NCBI GenBank assembly: GCA_035533095.1
Contig: DATLUM010000056.1
Span: 33,500 to 97,499, forward strand
Reading direction: 5' to 3'
Length of the DNA stretch: 64,000 nt
Source of the DNA: Acidimicrobiales bacterium
GTDB lineage: Bacteria; Actinomycetota; Acidimicrobiia; Acidimicrobiales; Palsa-688
In this document: positions 1 through 7,856 of the stretch, piece by piece
How positions within the stretch are numbered: the first letter of the stretch is position 1
Layout of the letters: each line of letters begins with the position of its first letter
Translations under genes and position numbers: made by a program
The notes under the pieces: generated by a model
What the model was told of the DNA's origin: nothing
What the model saw: the letters and a program-made list of their open reading frames with translations, nothing else
Database searches by the model: none

Positions 1-392
1 TCCGTGGCGCGCAACACATCCGCCGCGTTGCATCCCGGAGCCGGGAGAGACGAACCGAGGATGAACCCGACCTCGACCTCGACCCTGGGGTAGCAGAGCG
101 ACGCGGTGTCGACCTCGTCGTCCTCGAAGACGAACATGTCGTCGAGCAGGTGCCCGTAGTCCGGCTCGTCGACGCCCATCATCTCCTGCATGGCCTTCGA
201 GGAGAGCCCGACCTTGTGTCCCCTGATCAGGCGTCCCTCCGCGAGCCGCTTGCGGATGTTGATCAGCTGGATCTCGTATGCGTCGACCACGTCCATGCCC
301 GGGTGATCGAGGGTCAGCGGCCCGATTGGCTCCCGTTCGCGCTCGGCGTTCCAGAGGGCCTCCGCGGCCTGTTCTCGCTGGTCAGGGGTCAT
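1..392 (-). CDS. hsaE: 2-hydroxypenta-2,4-dienoate hydratase (partial, HsaE/MhpD family)
   Basis: Reading the minus strand from the ATG at 392 gives about 130 residues that stay open to the window edge, so the C-terminal half lies outside. The protein begins MTPDQREQAAEALWNAERER and contains DAYEIQLINIRKRLAEG, RGHKVGLSSKAMQ and PRVEVEVGFIL. This arrangement is typical of 2-keto-4-pentenoate hydratases, which add water to the dienoate released by meta-cleavage hydrolases. Such an enzyme acts directly after HsaD, whose gene lies at 2350-3195, so a role in the lower steroid or aromatic pathway is the natural inference. An in-frame ATG at 419 is an alternative start. The HsaE name is by context; MhpD/BphE-type enzymes look the same over this stretch. 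Confidence 0.8.
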   Translation of the reverse strand, partial: MTPDQREQAAEALWNAEREREPIGPLTLDHPGMDVVDAYEIQLINIRKRLAEGRLIRGHKVGLSSKAMQEMMGVDEPDYGHLLDDMFVFEDDEVDTASLCYPRVEVEVGFILGSSLPAPGCNAADVLRAT

Positions 393-506
393 CCCGGGCA
401 CCGTCCCAGGATGGCCCATCCGCATGCACCCCACCAACGGCCTGTTCCGGCCAGCGAGACGTGACCATCGGTAGGCACGGCGCGGGCGGGCCTACTGTGC
501 CGGACC

Positions 507-1397
507 ATGCGGTTCACGACGATGTACTCGATGATCGACCCGTCGTACTACGCGCCCCTGGCGCAGGCCGCCGAGGAGGCCGGCTTCCACAGCATCGGGC
601 TCGCCGACAGCATCTGCTACCCCCGCGAATCCGACTCGACCTACCCGTACACACCCGACGGCTCCCGTGAGTTCCTCGAGAACAAGGCCTTCATCGAACC
701 GCTCATCTGCGCTGCGGCCATGGGGGCCGTGACCACGAAGATCCGCTTCCACACCGCGGTGCTGAAGCTGCCGATACGCAACCCGGTGATATTCGCCAAG
801 GAGGTCACGTCGCTGGCGGCGATCACCGGAGGACGATTCGATCTCGGTGTCGGGATCAGCCCCTGGCCTGACGACTACGAGGTCTGCGGCGTCCCATGGG
901 AGGGTCGGGGCCGCCGGTTCGAGGAGTGCATCGAGATCGTCGCCGCCCTGTCCAGCGGCGAGTACGTCGAGCACCGCGGGGAGTTCTACGACTTCCGCTC
1001 CATCCGCCTCAACCCCGGTGCCCGGGTGCCCATCCTCATCGGGGGGCACTCGCAGCGCAGTCTCGAACGTGCGGCGCGTCTGGGCGACGGTTGGCTTCCC
1101 GCCGGCATGTCGACGGACGAGCTGGCGATTGCCATGTCCAGCCTTAGGGAGCTCCGCAAACGTTACGAGCGCGACCACCTACCTTTTTCCGTGCATGCGA
1201 TCTCTATGGACGCCTTCACTGCCGACGGCGTCAGGCGCCTCGCCGACCTCGGGGTCACGCACGCGGTCGGCGGGTTCAGTTCGTTCAACCCCTACGGCCG
1301 CGAGGCTGACACCGAGACGTTGCAGCAGAAGGTGGATGCCCTCAACCGCTACGCCGAGAAGGTGATAGCGCCGGTGGCTGACATCGCCGAAACCTGA
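507..1397 (+). CDS. LLM-class F420-type oxidoreductase
   Basis: A 296-residue protein with the luciferase-like monooxygenase TIM-barrel pattern. It has the N-terminal strand and helix FTTMYSMIDPSYYAPLAQAAEE, a central TGGRFDLGVGISPWPDDYEV segment, and the flavin or F420 phosphate-binding region VPILIGGHSQRSLERAARLGDGW. Length and motifs match the actinobacterial LLM proteins usually called F420-dependent, though the sequence alone cannot separate F420 from FMN use. It is divergent from the hydratase at 1-392 and precedes an IclR regulator by 36 bp. This suggests a redox step on a ring-degradation or side-chain intermediate. The substrate cannot be named. Confidence 0.85.
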   Translation: MRFTTMYSMIDPSYYAPLAQAAEEAGFHSIGLADSICYPRESDSTYPYTPDGSREFLENKAFIEPLICAAAMGAVTTKIRFHTAVLKLPIRNPVIFAKEVTSLAAITGGRFDLGVGISPWPDDYEVCGVPWEGRGRRFEECIEIVAALSSGEYVEHRGEFYDFRSIRLNPGARVPILIGGHSQRSLERAARLGDGWLPAGMSTDELAIAMSSLRELRKRYERDHLPFSVHAISMDAFTADGVRRLADLGVTHAVGGFSSFNPYGREADTETLQQKVDALNRYAEKVIAPVADIAET

Positions 1398-1433
1398 GGT
1401 CATCGCCCTCCCACCCAGCGGTACGCTTGTGCC

Positions 1434-2333
1434 GTGGCGCTGGATGTGGGGGGCGAAGGTCGCACGACGAAGGCTGAAGCGCACGAGGACGAGCGCACCC
1501 ACCGCGAATCCGTAGCGGAGCGTATTTCAGCGATCATCGATGCGTTCGACGCCCGCTCGCCGACGCTGACTCTCAGCCAGATGACGGAGCGCACCGGGCT
1601 CCCGAAGTCGACCGTCCACCGCATGGCCGACCAGCTGGTCGACCTCCGCTGGCTGGAGAGGACGACCACGGGATACCGCCTCGGAATCCGCTTCTTCGAG
1701 GTCGGCGGCCTGGTCCACACCAGGGCCAACATGAGGGAACGGGCCCTCCCCTACCTCCAGGACCTCCAGGCGGCGACCCACCACTCGGTGCACCTCAGCA
1801 TCCTGGAGGGCGGAGAGGTCGTCATATTGGAGAAGCTCTGGGGGCACGGGGCCCCCTCGTTGCCGACCCGGGTCGGCGGCAGGATGCCGGCGCACTGCAC
1901 GGCAGCCGGCAAGGTGCTCCTGGCCTTCTCGACGGACAAGGTGGTCGACGAGGTCATCAGCAAAGGACTCGAACGCCGGACCGGGCGCACGATCGTCGTC
2001 CCGGAGCTGTTCCGCCAGGAGCTTGGCACGGTACGGACCGCGCACTGGGCCCTCGAAACCGAGGAGAACATCCCCGGCACGCGCTGCGTCGCCGCACCGA
2101 TCAGGGGATCGGGAAGGGCGATCGCGGCAGTATCGGTGAGCGGTCCGGTGCACAAGATGGACGTGAGCCGGATGGTCCCGCTGGTACGCCGCTGCGCCGC
2201 GGACATCTGGAACCAGCTGTTCGGCAGGCGCAACACCGACCCGGGGAGCACGTCGGCCGAGGATTCGCGCAACCCTTGGGATGTCGGGCAATGGCGCGAC
2301 TGGTTGGAGCAGGTCGCCGGCGAATGGTTGTGA
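1434..2333 (+). CDS. IclR-family transcriptional regulator
   Basis: Starts at GTG 1434 and encodes 299 residues. The N-terminal winged helix-turn-helix (about residues 25-85) includes RISAIIDAFDARSPTLTLSQ and TGLPKSTVHRMADQLVDLRW. The C-terminal effector-binding domain has the IclR pattern HSVHLSILEGGEVVILEKLWG and PAHCTAAGKVLLAF. IclR proteins control aromatic, acetate and steroid catabolism by binding a pathway metabolite. Sitting among hsa-type genes, this one is a likely local regulator. A long N-terminal arm of about 25 residues and a C-terminal tail after the effector domain are slightly unusual. Its operator is unknown; the direct repeat in the hsaD/hsaA intergenic region is one candidate. 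Confidence 0.92.
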   Translation: MALDVGGEGRTTKAEAHEDERTHRESVAERISAIIDAFDARSPTLTLSQMTERTGLPKSTVHRMADQLVDLRWLERTTTGYRLGIRFFEVGGLVHTRANMRERALPYLQDLQAATHHSVHLSILEGGEVVILEKLWGHGAPSLPTRVGGRMPAHCTAAGKVLLAFSTDKVVDEVISKGLERRTGRTIVVPELFRQELGTVRTAHWALETEENIPGTRCVAAPIRGSGRAIAAVSVSGPVHKMDVSRMVPLVRRCAADIWNQLFGRRNTDPGSTSAEDSRNPWDVGQWRDWLEQVAGEWL

Positions 2334-2349
2334 ACCGGGGCCGTGGCCT

Positions 2350-3195
2350 CTACCGGGTCAGGAACTCGGTGACAATCCGCTCGAACTCGTCCTTGCGCTC
2401 CACCTGAGCCCAGTGCCCGCAACGGGAGAAGATGTGCAGCTCCGCGTTGGGCAGCTGCCGGAAGCCCATCAGCGCTCCCTCCACCGGCAGCATCCGGTCG
2501 TCCCGGCCCCACGTCACGAGGGTGGGCGCCTTGATTCCCTTCAGCCGTGCGTACATCGGCACCGGGTCGGGGTGCTGGCCCAGGGACGCGAATATCGCCA
2601 TGGCCGACTCGAGCGCGCCAGGAGCTTGAGCGTTGGCCAGGCGCTCCTCGATTAACGCGTCGTCGACGACGGCCTTGTTGGCGACCATGGTGTCCACCCA
2701 GGCTTCCATGGCCTTCTTCGACGGGGCCACCATGAACTCCCCGAGCCGGCGGGCGCCTTCGCTCTGCTCGGGCCCGAGCACGTTGACGGCCAGGCCGCCG
2801 GGTCCCATGAGGACCAGTCGGTCCACCTTGTCGGGGTGCGCGAGCGCGAACTCGAGTGCCACGTAGCCGCCCATGGAATTGCCGAGCAGGTGCGCCTTGT
2901 CGATACCCAGCCCGCCCATGAGGCGGGCTGTCGCCTCCGCGGCGATCTTGGGATAGGCCCTGTCGAAGTCCGGGCGTTCGCTCCTGCCGAAGCCGGGCAT
3001 GTCCATCACGACCGTTCGGAACTGCTCGGCGAACACCGGGAAGTTCCCCCTGAAGTTCGACCAACCACTCACGCCCGGCCCTGAGCCATGGAGGAGAATC
3101 AGCGCCGGCCCGGATCCGGCCTCGTGGTAGTGGATCCGGTAGTCGCCCTCGAGGTAGCGGCTGGTGGCTTCGAAGTCCAACGTGGCAGCGCTCAC
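2350..3195 (-). CDS. hsaD: Meta-cleavage product hydrolase (HsaD/BphD family)
   Basis: An alpha/beta hydrolase of 281 residues that cleaves a C-C bond in the meta-ring-fission product (for HsaD, the diseco steroid 4,9-DSHA). The triad is visible: Ser107 in GNSMGG, Asp233 in GRDDR, His261 in CGHWAQVE. The oxyanion region LLHGSGPGVSGWSNF and LVLMGPGGLAVNVL follow the HsaD/BphD pattern closely. I place the start at GTG 3195 because SAATLDFEATSRYLEG matches the expected N-terminus. An open extension to 3264 would add 23 unlike residues and intrude on the divergent promoter. It converges with the IclR gene (16 bp apart) and diverges from hsaA, with which it forms the core of the A/B-ring pathway. 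Confidence 0.92.
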   Translation of the reverse strand: MSAATLDFEATSRYLEGDYRIHYHEAGSGPALILLHGSGPGVSGWSNFRGNFPVFAEQFRTVVMDMPGFGRSERPDFDRAYPKIAAEATARLMGGLGIDKAHLLGNSMGGYVALEFALAHPDKVDRLVLMGPGGLAVNVLGPEQSEGARRLGEFMVAPSKKAMEAWVDTMVANKAVVDDALIEERLANAQAPGALESAMAIFASLGQHPDPVPMYARLKGIKAPTLVTWGRDDRMLPVEGALMGFRQLPNAELHIFSRCGHWAQVERKDEFERIVTEFLTR

Positions 3196-3251
3196 GGTGC
3201 CGAAGCCTACAAAGGGCGGGCGTTGCACCGGGAGGGCCGATGTCCCGGCCA

Positions 3252-3313
3252 TCGGAATGGGCACGTGGCACGCTTACCGGCGAGGCGACACACTCTTATC
3301 GTCGGAATGGGCA
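3252..3313. promoter_or_regulatory. Direct repeat in hsaD/hsaA divergent promoter
   Basis: The 12-mer TCGGAATGGGCA occurs at 3252-3263 and again at 3302-3313, 50 bp apart, within the 173-bp gap between the divergent hsaD and hsaA starts. Placement suggests operator half-sites. No binding protein is established; the IclR protein at 1434-2333 is the nearest candidate. Confidence 0.4.
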
Positions 3314-3368
3314 ACCAGTCCGGCGGAAGCCCGACCCGTGGACGCTTGGTCGAGAGGAGCAAGGCGAC

Positions 3369-4532
3369 GTGAGCGAAGTCGACGTACTGGAGCGCATACG
3401 AGAGCTCACACCGGCTCTGCGTGAGCGTGCCGCGGCAGCAGAGGAGTCGCGCCGCTTGCCCGACGAGTCCGTGAAGGAGCTCAAGGAGACCGGGATCGTC
3501 AGGCTCCTGCAGCCGAAGCGTTTCGGTGGTTACGAGGCGGATCCCCGGCTGTTCTACGACTCGTTGCTCACCGTTGCAGCGTCGTGCGGGTCGACCGGTT
3601 GGGTTTGCGGGGTCGTGGGGGTGCACCCGTGGCAGATCGCTCTCTTCCCCGACGAGGTCCAGCACGAGGTATGGGACGACGATCCCGACACGTGGGTCAG
3701 CTCGTCGTACATGCCGGGTGGGCGGATGACACCGACCGACGGCGGTTACGTGCTCAACGGGAGGTGGAGCTTCTCCTCGGGTTGCGACCACTGCCAGTGG
3801 GTCATTCTCGGGGTGATCCTCGACCGCGGCGAGGGGGCGACCCCCGAGATGTGGAACGTGCTCATCCCGCGGAGCGACTACCGCATCGAGGATGTCTGGC
3901 ACACCATGGGCCTCTGCGGCACCGGCAGCAACGACATCGTCGTCGAGGACCTATTCGTGCCCTCCCACCGGACCATCGACCTGGTCAAGATGTTCTCCTG
4001 GGAGAGCCCCGGCCTGGAGGTGAACGCCTCGCCTTTGTATCGGCTGCCGTTCGGGACGATGTTCTCCAACGCGATCACGGGTGCCATCATCGGCATGGCC
4101 GAAGGGATCCTCGCGGAGAACCTGGAGTACACCAAGGCCCGTGTGAGCAAGAGCTGGGGCAAAGCGTCGGAAGATCCCTACACCGTCGCGGCCCTCGGGC
4201 GCGCGGCCTCCGAGGTGGACGCGTGCCGCACCCAGCTGCTGCGCAACATCGGCGACATGTACGAGGCCGCTGTGAAAGGTGAGACGATCACGGTCGAGGT
4301 GCGCAGTAGGGCTCGGCGCGACCAGGTCCAAGGCACCGCGCGTGCCATCGCTGCGATCGACGAGATCTTCGACCGCAGCGGCGCCGGGACCATCAACCTG
4401 TCCAACCCGATCCAGAGGCTGTGGCGCGACGCACACGCCGGACGGCATCACACCGTCAACTCGGTGGACCGCTCGCACCACAGCTTCGGCATGACGGCGA
4501 TGGGCTTCCCCCCGACCGACGTGATGATCTGA
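3369..4532 (+). CDS. hsaA: 3-HSA hydroxylase oxygenase component (HsaA family)
   Basis: A 387-residue flavin-dependent monooxygenase of the acyl-CoA dehydrogenase fold. It closely follows HsaA, the oxygenase that hydroxylates the phenolic steroid 3-HSA with reduced flavin from HsaB. Diagnostic stretches are LRERAAAAEESRRLPDESV, LLQPKRFGGYEADPRLFYDS, ASCGSTGWVCGVVGVH, SSGCDHCQWVILG, GLCGTGSNDIVVEDLFVPSHR and the C-terminal LWRDAHAGRHH. I chose GTG 3369 because the strong ribosome site GAGAGGAGC lies just upstream and the N-terminus then matches the family; an upstream ATG at 3240 would add 43 residues overlapping the promoter. The stop codon overlaps the next start (TGATG), implying coupled translation with the SnoaL-like gene. 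Confidence 0.94.
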   Translation: MSEVDVLERIRELTPALRERAAAAEESRRLPDESVKELKETGIVRLLQPKRFGGYEADPRLFYDSLLTVAASCGSTGWVCGVVGVHPWQIALFPDEVQHEVWDDDPDTWVSSSYMPGGRMTPTDGGYVLNGRWSFSSGCDHCQWVILGVILDRGEGATPEMWNVLIPRSDYRIEDVWHTMGLCGTGSNDIVVEDLFVPSHRTIDLVKMFSWESPGLEVNASPLYRLPFGTMFSNAITGAIIGMAEGILAENLEYTKARVSKSWGKASEDPYTVAALGRAASEVDACRTQLLRNIGDMYEAAVKGETITVEVRSRARRDQVQGTARAIAAIDEIFDRSGAGTINLSNPIQRLWRDAHAGRHHTVNSVDRSHHSFGMTAMGFPPTDVMI

Positions 4533-5014
4533 TGGCGGCGCTCACACCCGAGGACCTCGTCGAGATCGAGGCAATCAAGGCGGTCAAGTACCGCTACATC
4601 CGGGCAGTCGACCTGAGGGACTGGGATCTTCTCGCGACAACGTTCACTGAGGACGCTTGCGCCCGCTACAGCGCGGGGAAACTCAGTTTTGACGGGCGCG
4701 AAGCGATCATCGGGTTCCTCCGTGCCTCGATGCCGCCGAGGGAGATGCTCAGCGCGCACCGGGTTCACCACCCCGAGATCGAATTGACCGGCCCGGACAC
4801 CGCAACCGCTCGCTGGGCGCTGGACGACGTGGTCATCTTCGCGGCGTCCAACCTCATGATCCGCGGGGCCGCCTACTACGAGGACGAGCTGGTCAAGCTC
4901 GACGGGGAGTGGCGGATCCGCCGGACCGGCTACCGCCGGCTCTACGAGGAGAGCCTCCAACGCGACGGGATCACCCTCACCGACGACTGGTGGGCGGAAG
5001 GCGTCACACCCTGA
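4532..5014 (+). CDS. SnoaL-like (NTF2-fold) protein
   Basis: A 160-residue protein starting at the ATG that overlaps the hsaA stop. It shows the SnoaL_4/NTF2-like pattern: an N-terminal helix (LVEIEAIKAVKYRYIRAVDLRDWDLL), then ATTFTEDACARYSAGKL, HRVHHPEIELTGPDTATARWAL and YYEDELVKLDGEWRIRRTGYRRLYEE. Proteins of this fold include small isomerases, dehydratases and the beta-like subunits of ring hydroxylases. Translational coupling to hsaA suggests it serves the same step, perhaps as an isomerase or hydratase on a ring-opened intermediate; that is inference. Its 3' end overlaps the convergent hsaB by 11 bp. Confidence 0.85.
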   Translation: MAALTPEDLVEIEAIKAVKYRYIRAVDLRDWDLLATTFTEDACARYSAGKLSFDGREAIIGFLRASMPPREMLSAHRVHHPEIELTGPDTATARWALDDVVIFAASNLMIRGAAYYEDELVKLDGEWRIRRTGYRRLYEESLQRDGITLTDDWWAEGVTP

Positions 5015-5477
5015 AGGTCCCGAAACCACCTCGGTAAAAGAGGAGGGGCTCGCCCTCGCACGCCTCCAGCTCGGTCACGCGCGCGATGACGAGCCAATGA
5101 TCGCCGGCCTCGTGGACCGTCTCGACCTTGCAGTCGATCCACGCGAGAACGCCCTCCAGACGCGGCGCGCCATGACCTGCAGGCGACCACCCGAGACCGG
5201 CGAACTTGTCGGCACTTGAATCCGCGAACGTGCGCGCCACTGCTTCCTGCGATGACGACAGCACGTTGATGCACAGGTTGCCCGTAAGCGACGCCTTCGG
5301 CCAGCTGGTGGACGACTTGCCCGGAGCGAGAGCTACCAGCGGCGGGTCCAGCGACAGGCTGAAGAACGACTGGCAGGTGAATCCCGCCGGCCCGTCGTCA
5401 TGCATCCCTGTCACGACCACGACGCCGCTGGCGAAGTGACCAAGGACCGTCCGGAAGCGCCCGGCGTCGAGGGTCAC
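5004..5477 (-). CDS. hsaB: Flavin reductase component (HsaB family)
   Basis: A 157-residue flavin reductase of the split-barrel FMN-binding type. It opens with RFRTVLGHFASGVVVVTG, has the flavin-binding GFTCQSFFSLSLDPPLVAL segment, and ends with the typical GEPLLFYRGGFGTFR. HsaB uses NADH to supply reduced flavin to HsaA, and the presence of both in one cluster supports the pairing. It starts at GTG 5477, which overlaps the stop of the upstream SDR gene (GTGA), so the two are probably co-translated. It lies on the opposite strand from hsaA, an arrangement unlike the tandem hsaA-hsaB layouts usual in mycobacteria. Confidence 0.92.
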   Translation of the reverse strand: MTLDAGRFRTVLGHFASGVVVVTGMHDDGPAGFTCQSFFSLSLDPPLVALAPGKSSTSWPKASLTGNLCINVLSSSQEAVARTFADSSADKFAGLGWSPAGHGAPRLEGVLAWIDCKVETVHEAGDHWLVIARVTELEACEGEPLLFYRGGFGTFRV

Positions 5478-6265
5478 GTCAGGTCTGGGAGGCCCAGCGG
5501 CAGGTTCGGGGCGGTCATCCCCCCGTCCACCTCCAGCACCTTGCCGGTGAGGTAGGAGCCGGCGTCCGACGCGAGGTAGACAATGGCGCCGGCGATGTCG
5601 TCGACGTGGCCGAGACGCCTCGCCGGCGTCATGGAGATCATCGTCTGGCGCATCTCCTCGGAGAGCACGGTAGCGAGGGCGTCGGTCTCGATGGCGCCGG
5701 GTGCGACCACGTTGACGCGGATGCGCGGGGCCAGGTCCGCGGCTACCAGCCGGGTCATGTGGATCAAGGCCGCCTTGGCCGTCCCGTACGCGACGTAGCC
5801 GCGGTCGACGAGCCTTCCGATCGCCGAGGCCACGTTCACGACCGAACCTCCGTCGCCGGAGAGCATGACCGGCGTCGCGAGGCGGGTGAGCTCGTACGCG
5901 ACGGTCACGTTGAAATGGAACGCCGCCTCGAGGTAGCGGGGGCTCGTGTCGAGAAAAGGCCGCGGCATCGTCCCGCCGACGTTGTTGACGACGACGTCGA
6001 GGCGGCCGAATTCCGATTTGGCGGCTTCGACCAGAGGCGGCAGGGAGCCGAGGTCGCTGAGATCGGCCGGCACGGCGAGCACGCGCCGGCCCGTGGACGA
6101 CCCAACCTTGCCGGCGAGCTCGGACAGGTCGCCCGCGTTCCTGGCGGAGACGACCAGGTCAGCGCCCGACTCGGCGAGAGCGAGTGCGGTGGCGGCACCA
6201 ATCCCGCGGCTCGCGCCGGTCACTATGGCGGCCCGGCCGTCGAGCCGGAGACGATCGGTGAGCAT
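5474..6265 (-). CDS. SDR family oxidoreductase
   Basis: A classical short-chain dehydrogenase/reductase of 263 residues. The Rossmann glycine motif is TGASRGIG, the structural NNVGG motif (NNAG-like) follows, and the catalytic Ser-Tyr-Lys is in ASAIGR and YVAYGTAKAA. The C-terminal GSYLTGKVLEVDGGM is typical. I start at ATG 6265; the open frame to 6328 adds 21 residues lacking a family match. It is translationally coupled to hsaB, so it probably oxidises or reduces a hydroxyl or keto group on a steroid or CoA intermediate. The exact substrate is unknown. Confidence 0.88.
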   Translation of the reverse strand: MLTDRLRLDGRAAIVTGASRGIGAATALALAESGADLVVSARNAGDLSELAGKVGSSTGRRVLAVPADLSDLGSLPPLVEAAKSEFGRLDVVVNNVGGTMPRPFLDTSPRYLEAAFHFNVTVAYELTRLATPVMLSGDGGSVVNVASAIGRLVDRGYVAYGTAKAALIHMTRLVAADLAPRIRVNVVAPGAIETDALATVLSEEMRQTMISMTPARRLGHVDDIAGAIVYLASDAGSYLTGKVLEVDGGMTAPNLPLGLPDLT

Positions 6266-6361
6266 GGTCGCCGAGCGTAGGCGCCCCTCCACGGTCGTGC
6301 TCCTGGGACGTTCCGCCGAACGGGACATGCCCGGACACGCCGGCGGCGGCGCCGGTCTACG

Positions 6362-7834
6362 GTGAGCGCCGTGTCAGAAGCCACTCCCATAGCGCCGCTG
6401 CCCGAGAGGGAGGTGTCCGGCTGGGACGCCGAGGCCGACGTGGTGGTCGTCGGTTACGGCTGTGCCGGCGCGTCGGCCGCGATCGCCGCCCGCGAGCGGG
6501 ACTCCTCGGTCCTCGTCCTCGAGAGAGCCGGAGCCGGCGGCGGGGCGAGCTCGATGGCCGGCGGCGAGATCTACCTCGGCGGCGGAACTCCCATCCAGAA
6601 GGCGTGCGGCTTCGACGACACACCCGAGGCGATGTTCGCCTACCTGATGGCGGCGACCGGACCCGGCCCCAACGAGGAGAAGATCTCCGTCTACTGCGAG
6701 GGTAGCGTCGAACACTTCGACTGGTTGGTCGCATGCGGGGTGCCGTTCAAGGCGAGCTTCTACGCGACGCCGTGTTGGGAGCCGCCGACAGACGATGGCC
6801 TGGTGTACACCGGAGGTGAGAACGCCTGGCCGTTCAACGAGATCGCGAAGCCGGCGCCGCGCGGGCACGTGCCGCAGATCCAGAACAAGCGACTGATGGA
6901 GAAGTCGGGCGGCTGGATGCTCATGCACCACCTGACAGCGACCGCTGAGAAGTCCGGCGCAAAGGTGATGCCCGACTCGAAGGTCACCCAGCTCGTGGTC
7001 GGCGCAGCCGGCGAGGTCGTAGGTGTGATCGCCCGGAGCTTCGGCGAGGATAAGGCGATCCGCGCCAACCGCGGGGTCGTCCTCGCCAGCGGTGGTTTCG
7101 TTGCGAACCGCGACATGACGGCTCTCCACGCGCCTTTGATCGCCGATCAGGCGGTGCTCGGAACCGATGGCGACGATGGCACGTCCATTCGCCTCGGCCA
7201 GGGTCTCGGAGCTGCGATCGCGCACATGGACGCTGCACAGACGGCGCTGCCGAGCAACCCGCCCCTGGTGTACCCGTCCATGCTCGTCAACCGGTTCGGC
7301 CAGCGGTTCATCAACGAGGACACGTACTGCGGTCGGGTGGGGCAGGCCGCGATCTTCCACCAGCAGGCGATGTGCTCGCTCGTGCTCGACGAGGAGATCT
7401 TCGAGTCGGTTCCCGAGGCCGAACGTTGGGGAGCACGACCGACGTGGGTGTGCGAGACGGTCGCCGAGCTCGAGAAGGAGATGGAGCTGCCGGAAGGTTC
7501 CCTGCAGGCGACGGTAGAGCTGTACAACAAGCACGCCGAGCGCGGCGAGGACCTCCTGTTCCACAAGCGAGCGGAGTTCCTGAGGCCGCTCAAGGCTCCG
7601 TTCGGCGCCATCAAGCTCACCGGCCTCCCCTACAGCGTGTTCACCCTCGGCGGGCTCGTCACGACAGTGCGCGGCGAGGTGGTCGGTCCCGGTGGAGACC
7701 CGATCCCGGGGCTCTTCGCGGCGGGCCGCGCGACGTCGGGCATACCGTCGTGGGGATACTCCAGCGGCACCTCGTTGGGGGACGGCACGTTCTTCGGCCG
7801 TCGCGCAGGGCGGGCCGCGGCCGCACGCGTTTAG
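6362..7834 (+). CDS. FAD-dependent oxidoreductase, ketosteroid dehydrogenase/fumarate reductase family
   Basis: A 490-residue FAD_binding_2 flavoprotein. The N-terminal dinucleotide motif DVVVVGYGCAGASAA sits at residues 26-40, with the ERAGAGGGASSMAGGEIYLGGG stretch and the closing FAD segment GLFAAGRATSGIPSWGYSSG near residue 450. The same architecture occurs in 3-ketosteroid dehydrogenases (KstD) and related Rv0785-type dehydrogenases. In this cluster a role in desaturating a ring or side-chain CoA thioester is plausible. I do not assign KstD because I cannot confirm the substrate-site tyrosines from memory. It starts at GTG 6362 and its TAG stop lies inside a perfect palindrome shared with the convergent gene. 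Confidence 0.85.
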   Translation: MSAVSEATPIAPLPEREVSGWDAEADVVVVGYGCAGASAAIAARERDSSVLVLERAGAGGGASSMAGGEIYLGGGTPIQKACGFDDTPEAMFAYLMAATGPGPNEEKISVYCEGSVEHFDWLVACGVPFKASFYATPCWEPPTDDGLVYTGGENAWPFNEIAKPAPRGHVPQIQNKRLMEKSGGWMLMHHLTATAEKSGAKVMPDSKVTQLVVGAAGEVVGVIARSFGEDKAIRANRGVVLASGGFVANRDMTALHAPLIADQAVLGTDGDDGTSIRLGQGLGAAIAHMDAAQTALPSNPPLVYPSMLVNRFGQRFINEDTYCGRVGQAAIFHQQAMCSLVLDEEIFESVPEAERWGARPTWVCETVAELEKEMELPEGSLQATVELYNKHAERGEDLLFHKRAEFLRPLKAPFGAIKLTGLPYSVFTLGGLVTTVRGEVVGPGGDPIPGLFAAGRATSGIPSWGYSSGTSLGDGTFFGRRAGRAAAARV

Positions 7835-7856
7835 AGAGGTTCGCTGAACCTCTCTA
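7832..7856. terminator. Bidirectional palindrome carrying both stop codons (short repeat copy 1)
   Basis: A perfect 11-bp stem (TAGAGAGGTTC paired with GAACCTCTCTA) encloses the loop GCT. The left TAG is the stop of the plus-strand FAD gene. The right CTA is the stop of the minus-strand EthD-like gene. It belongs to a family of similar palindromes at 9932, 11479, 33911, 34902 and 49168. It lacks a clear U-tract, so function as an intrinsic terminator is inferred from its convergent position. Confidence 0.7.
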
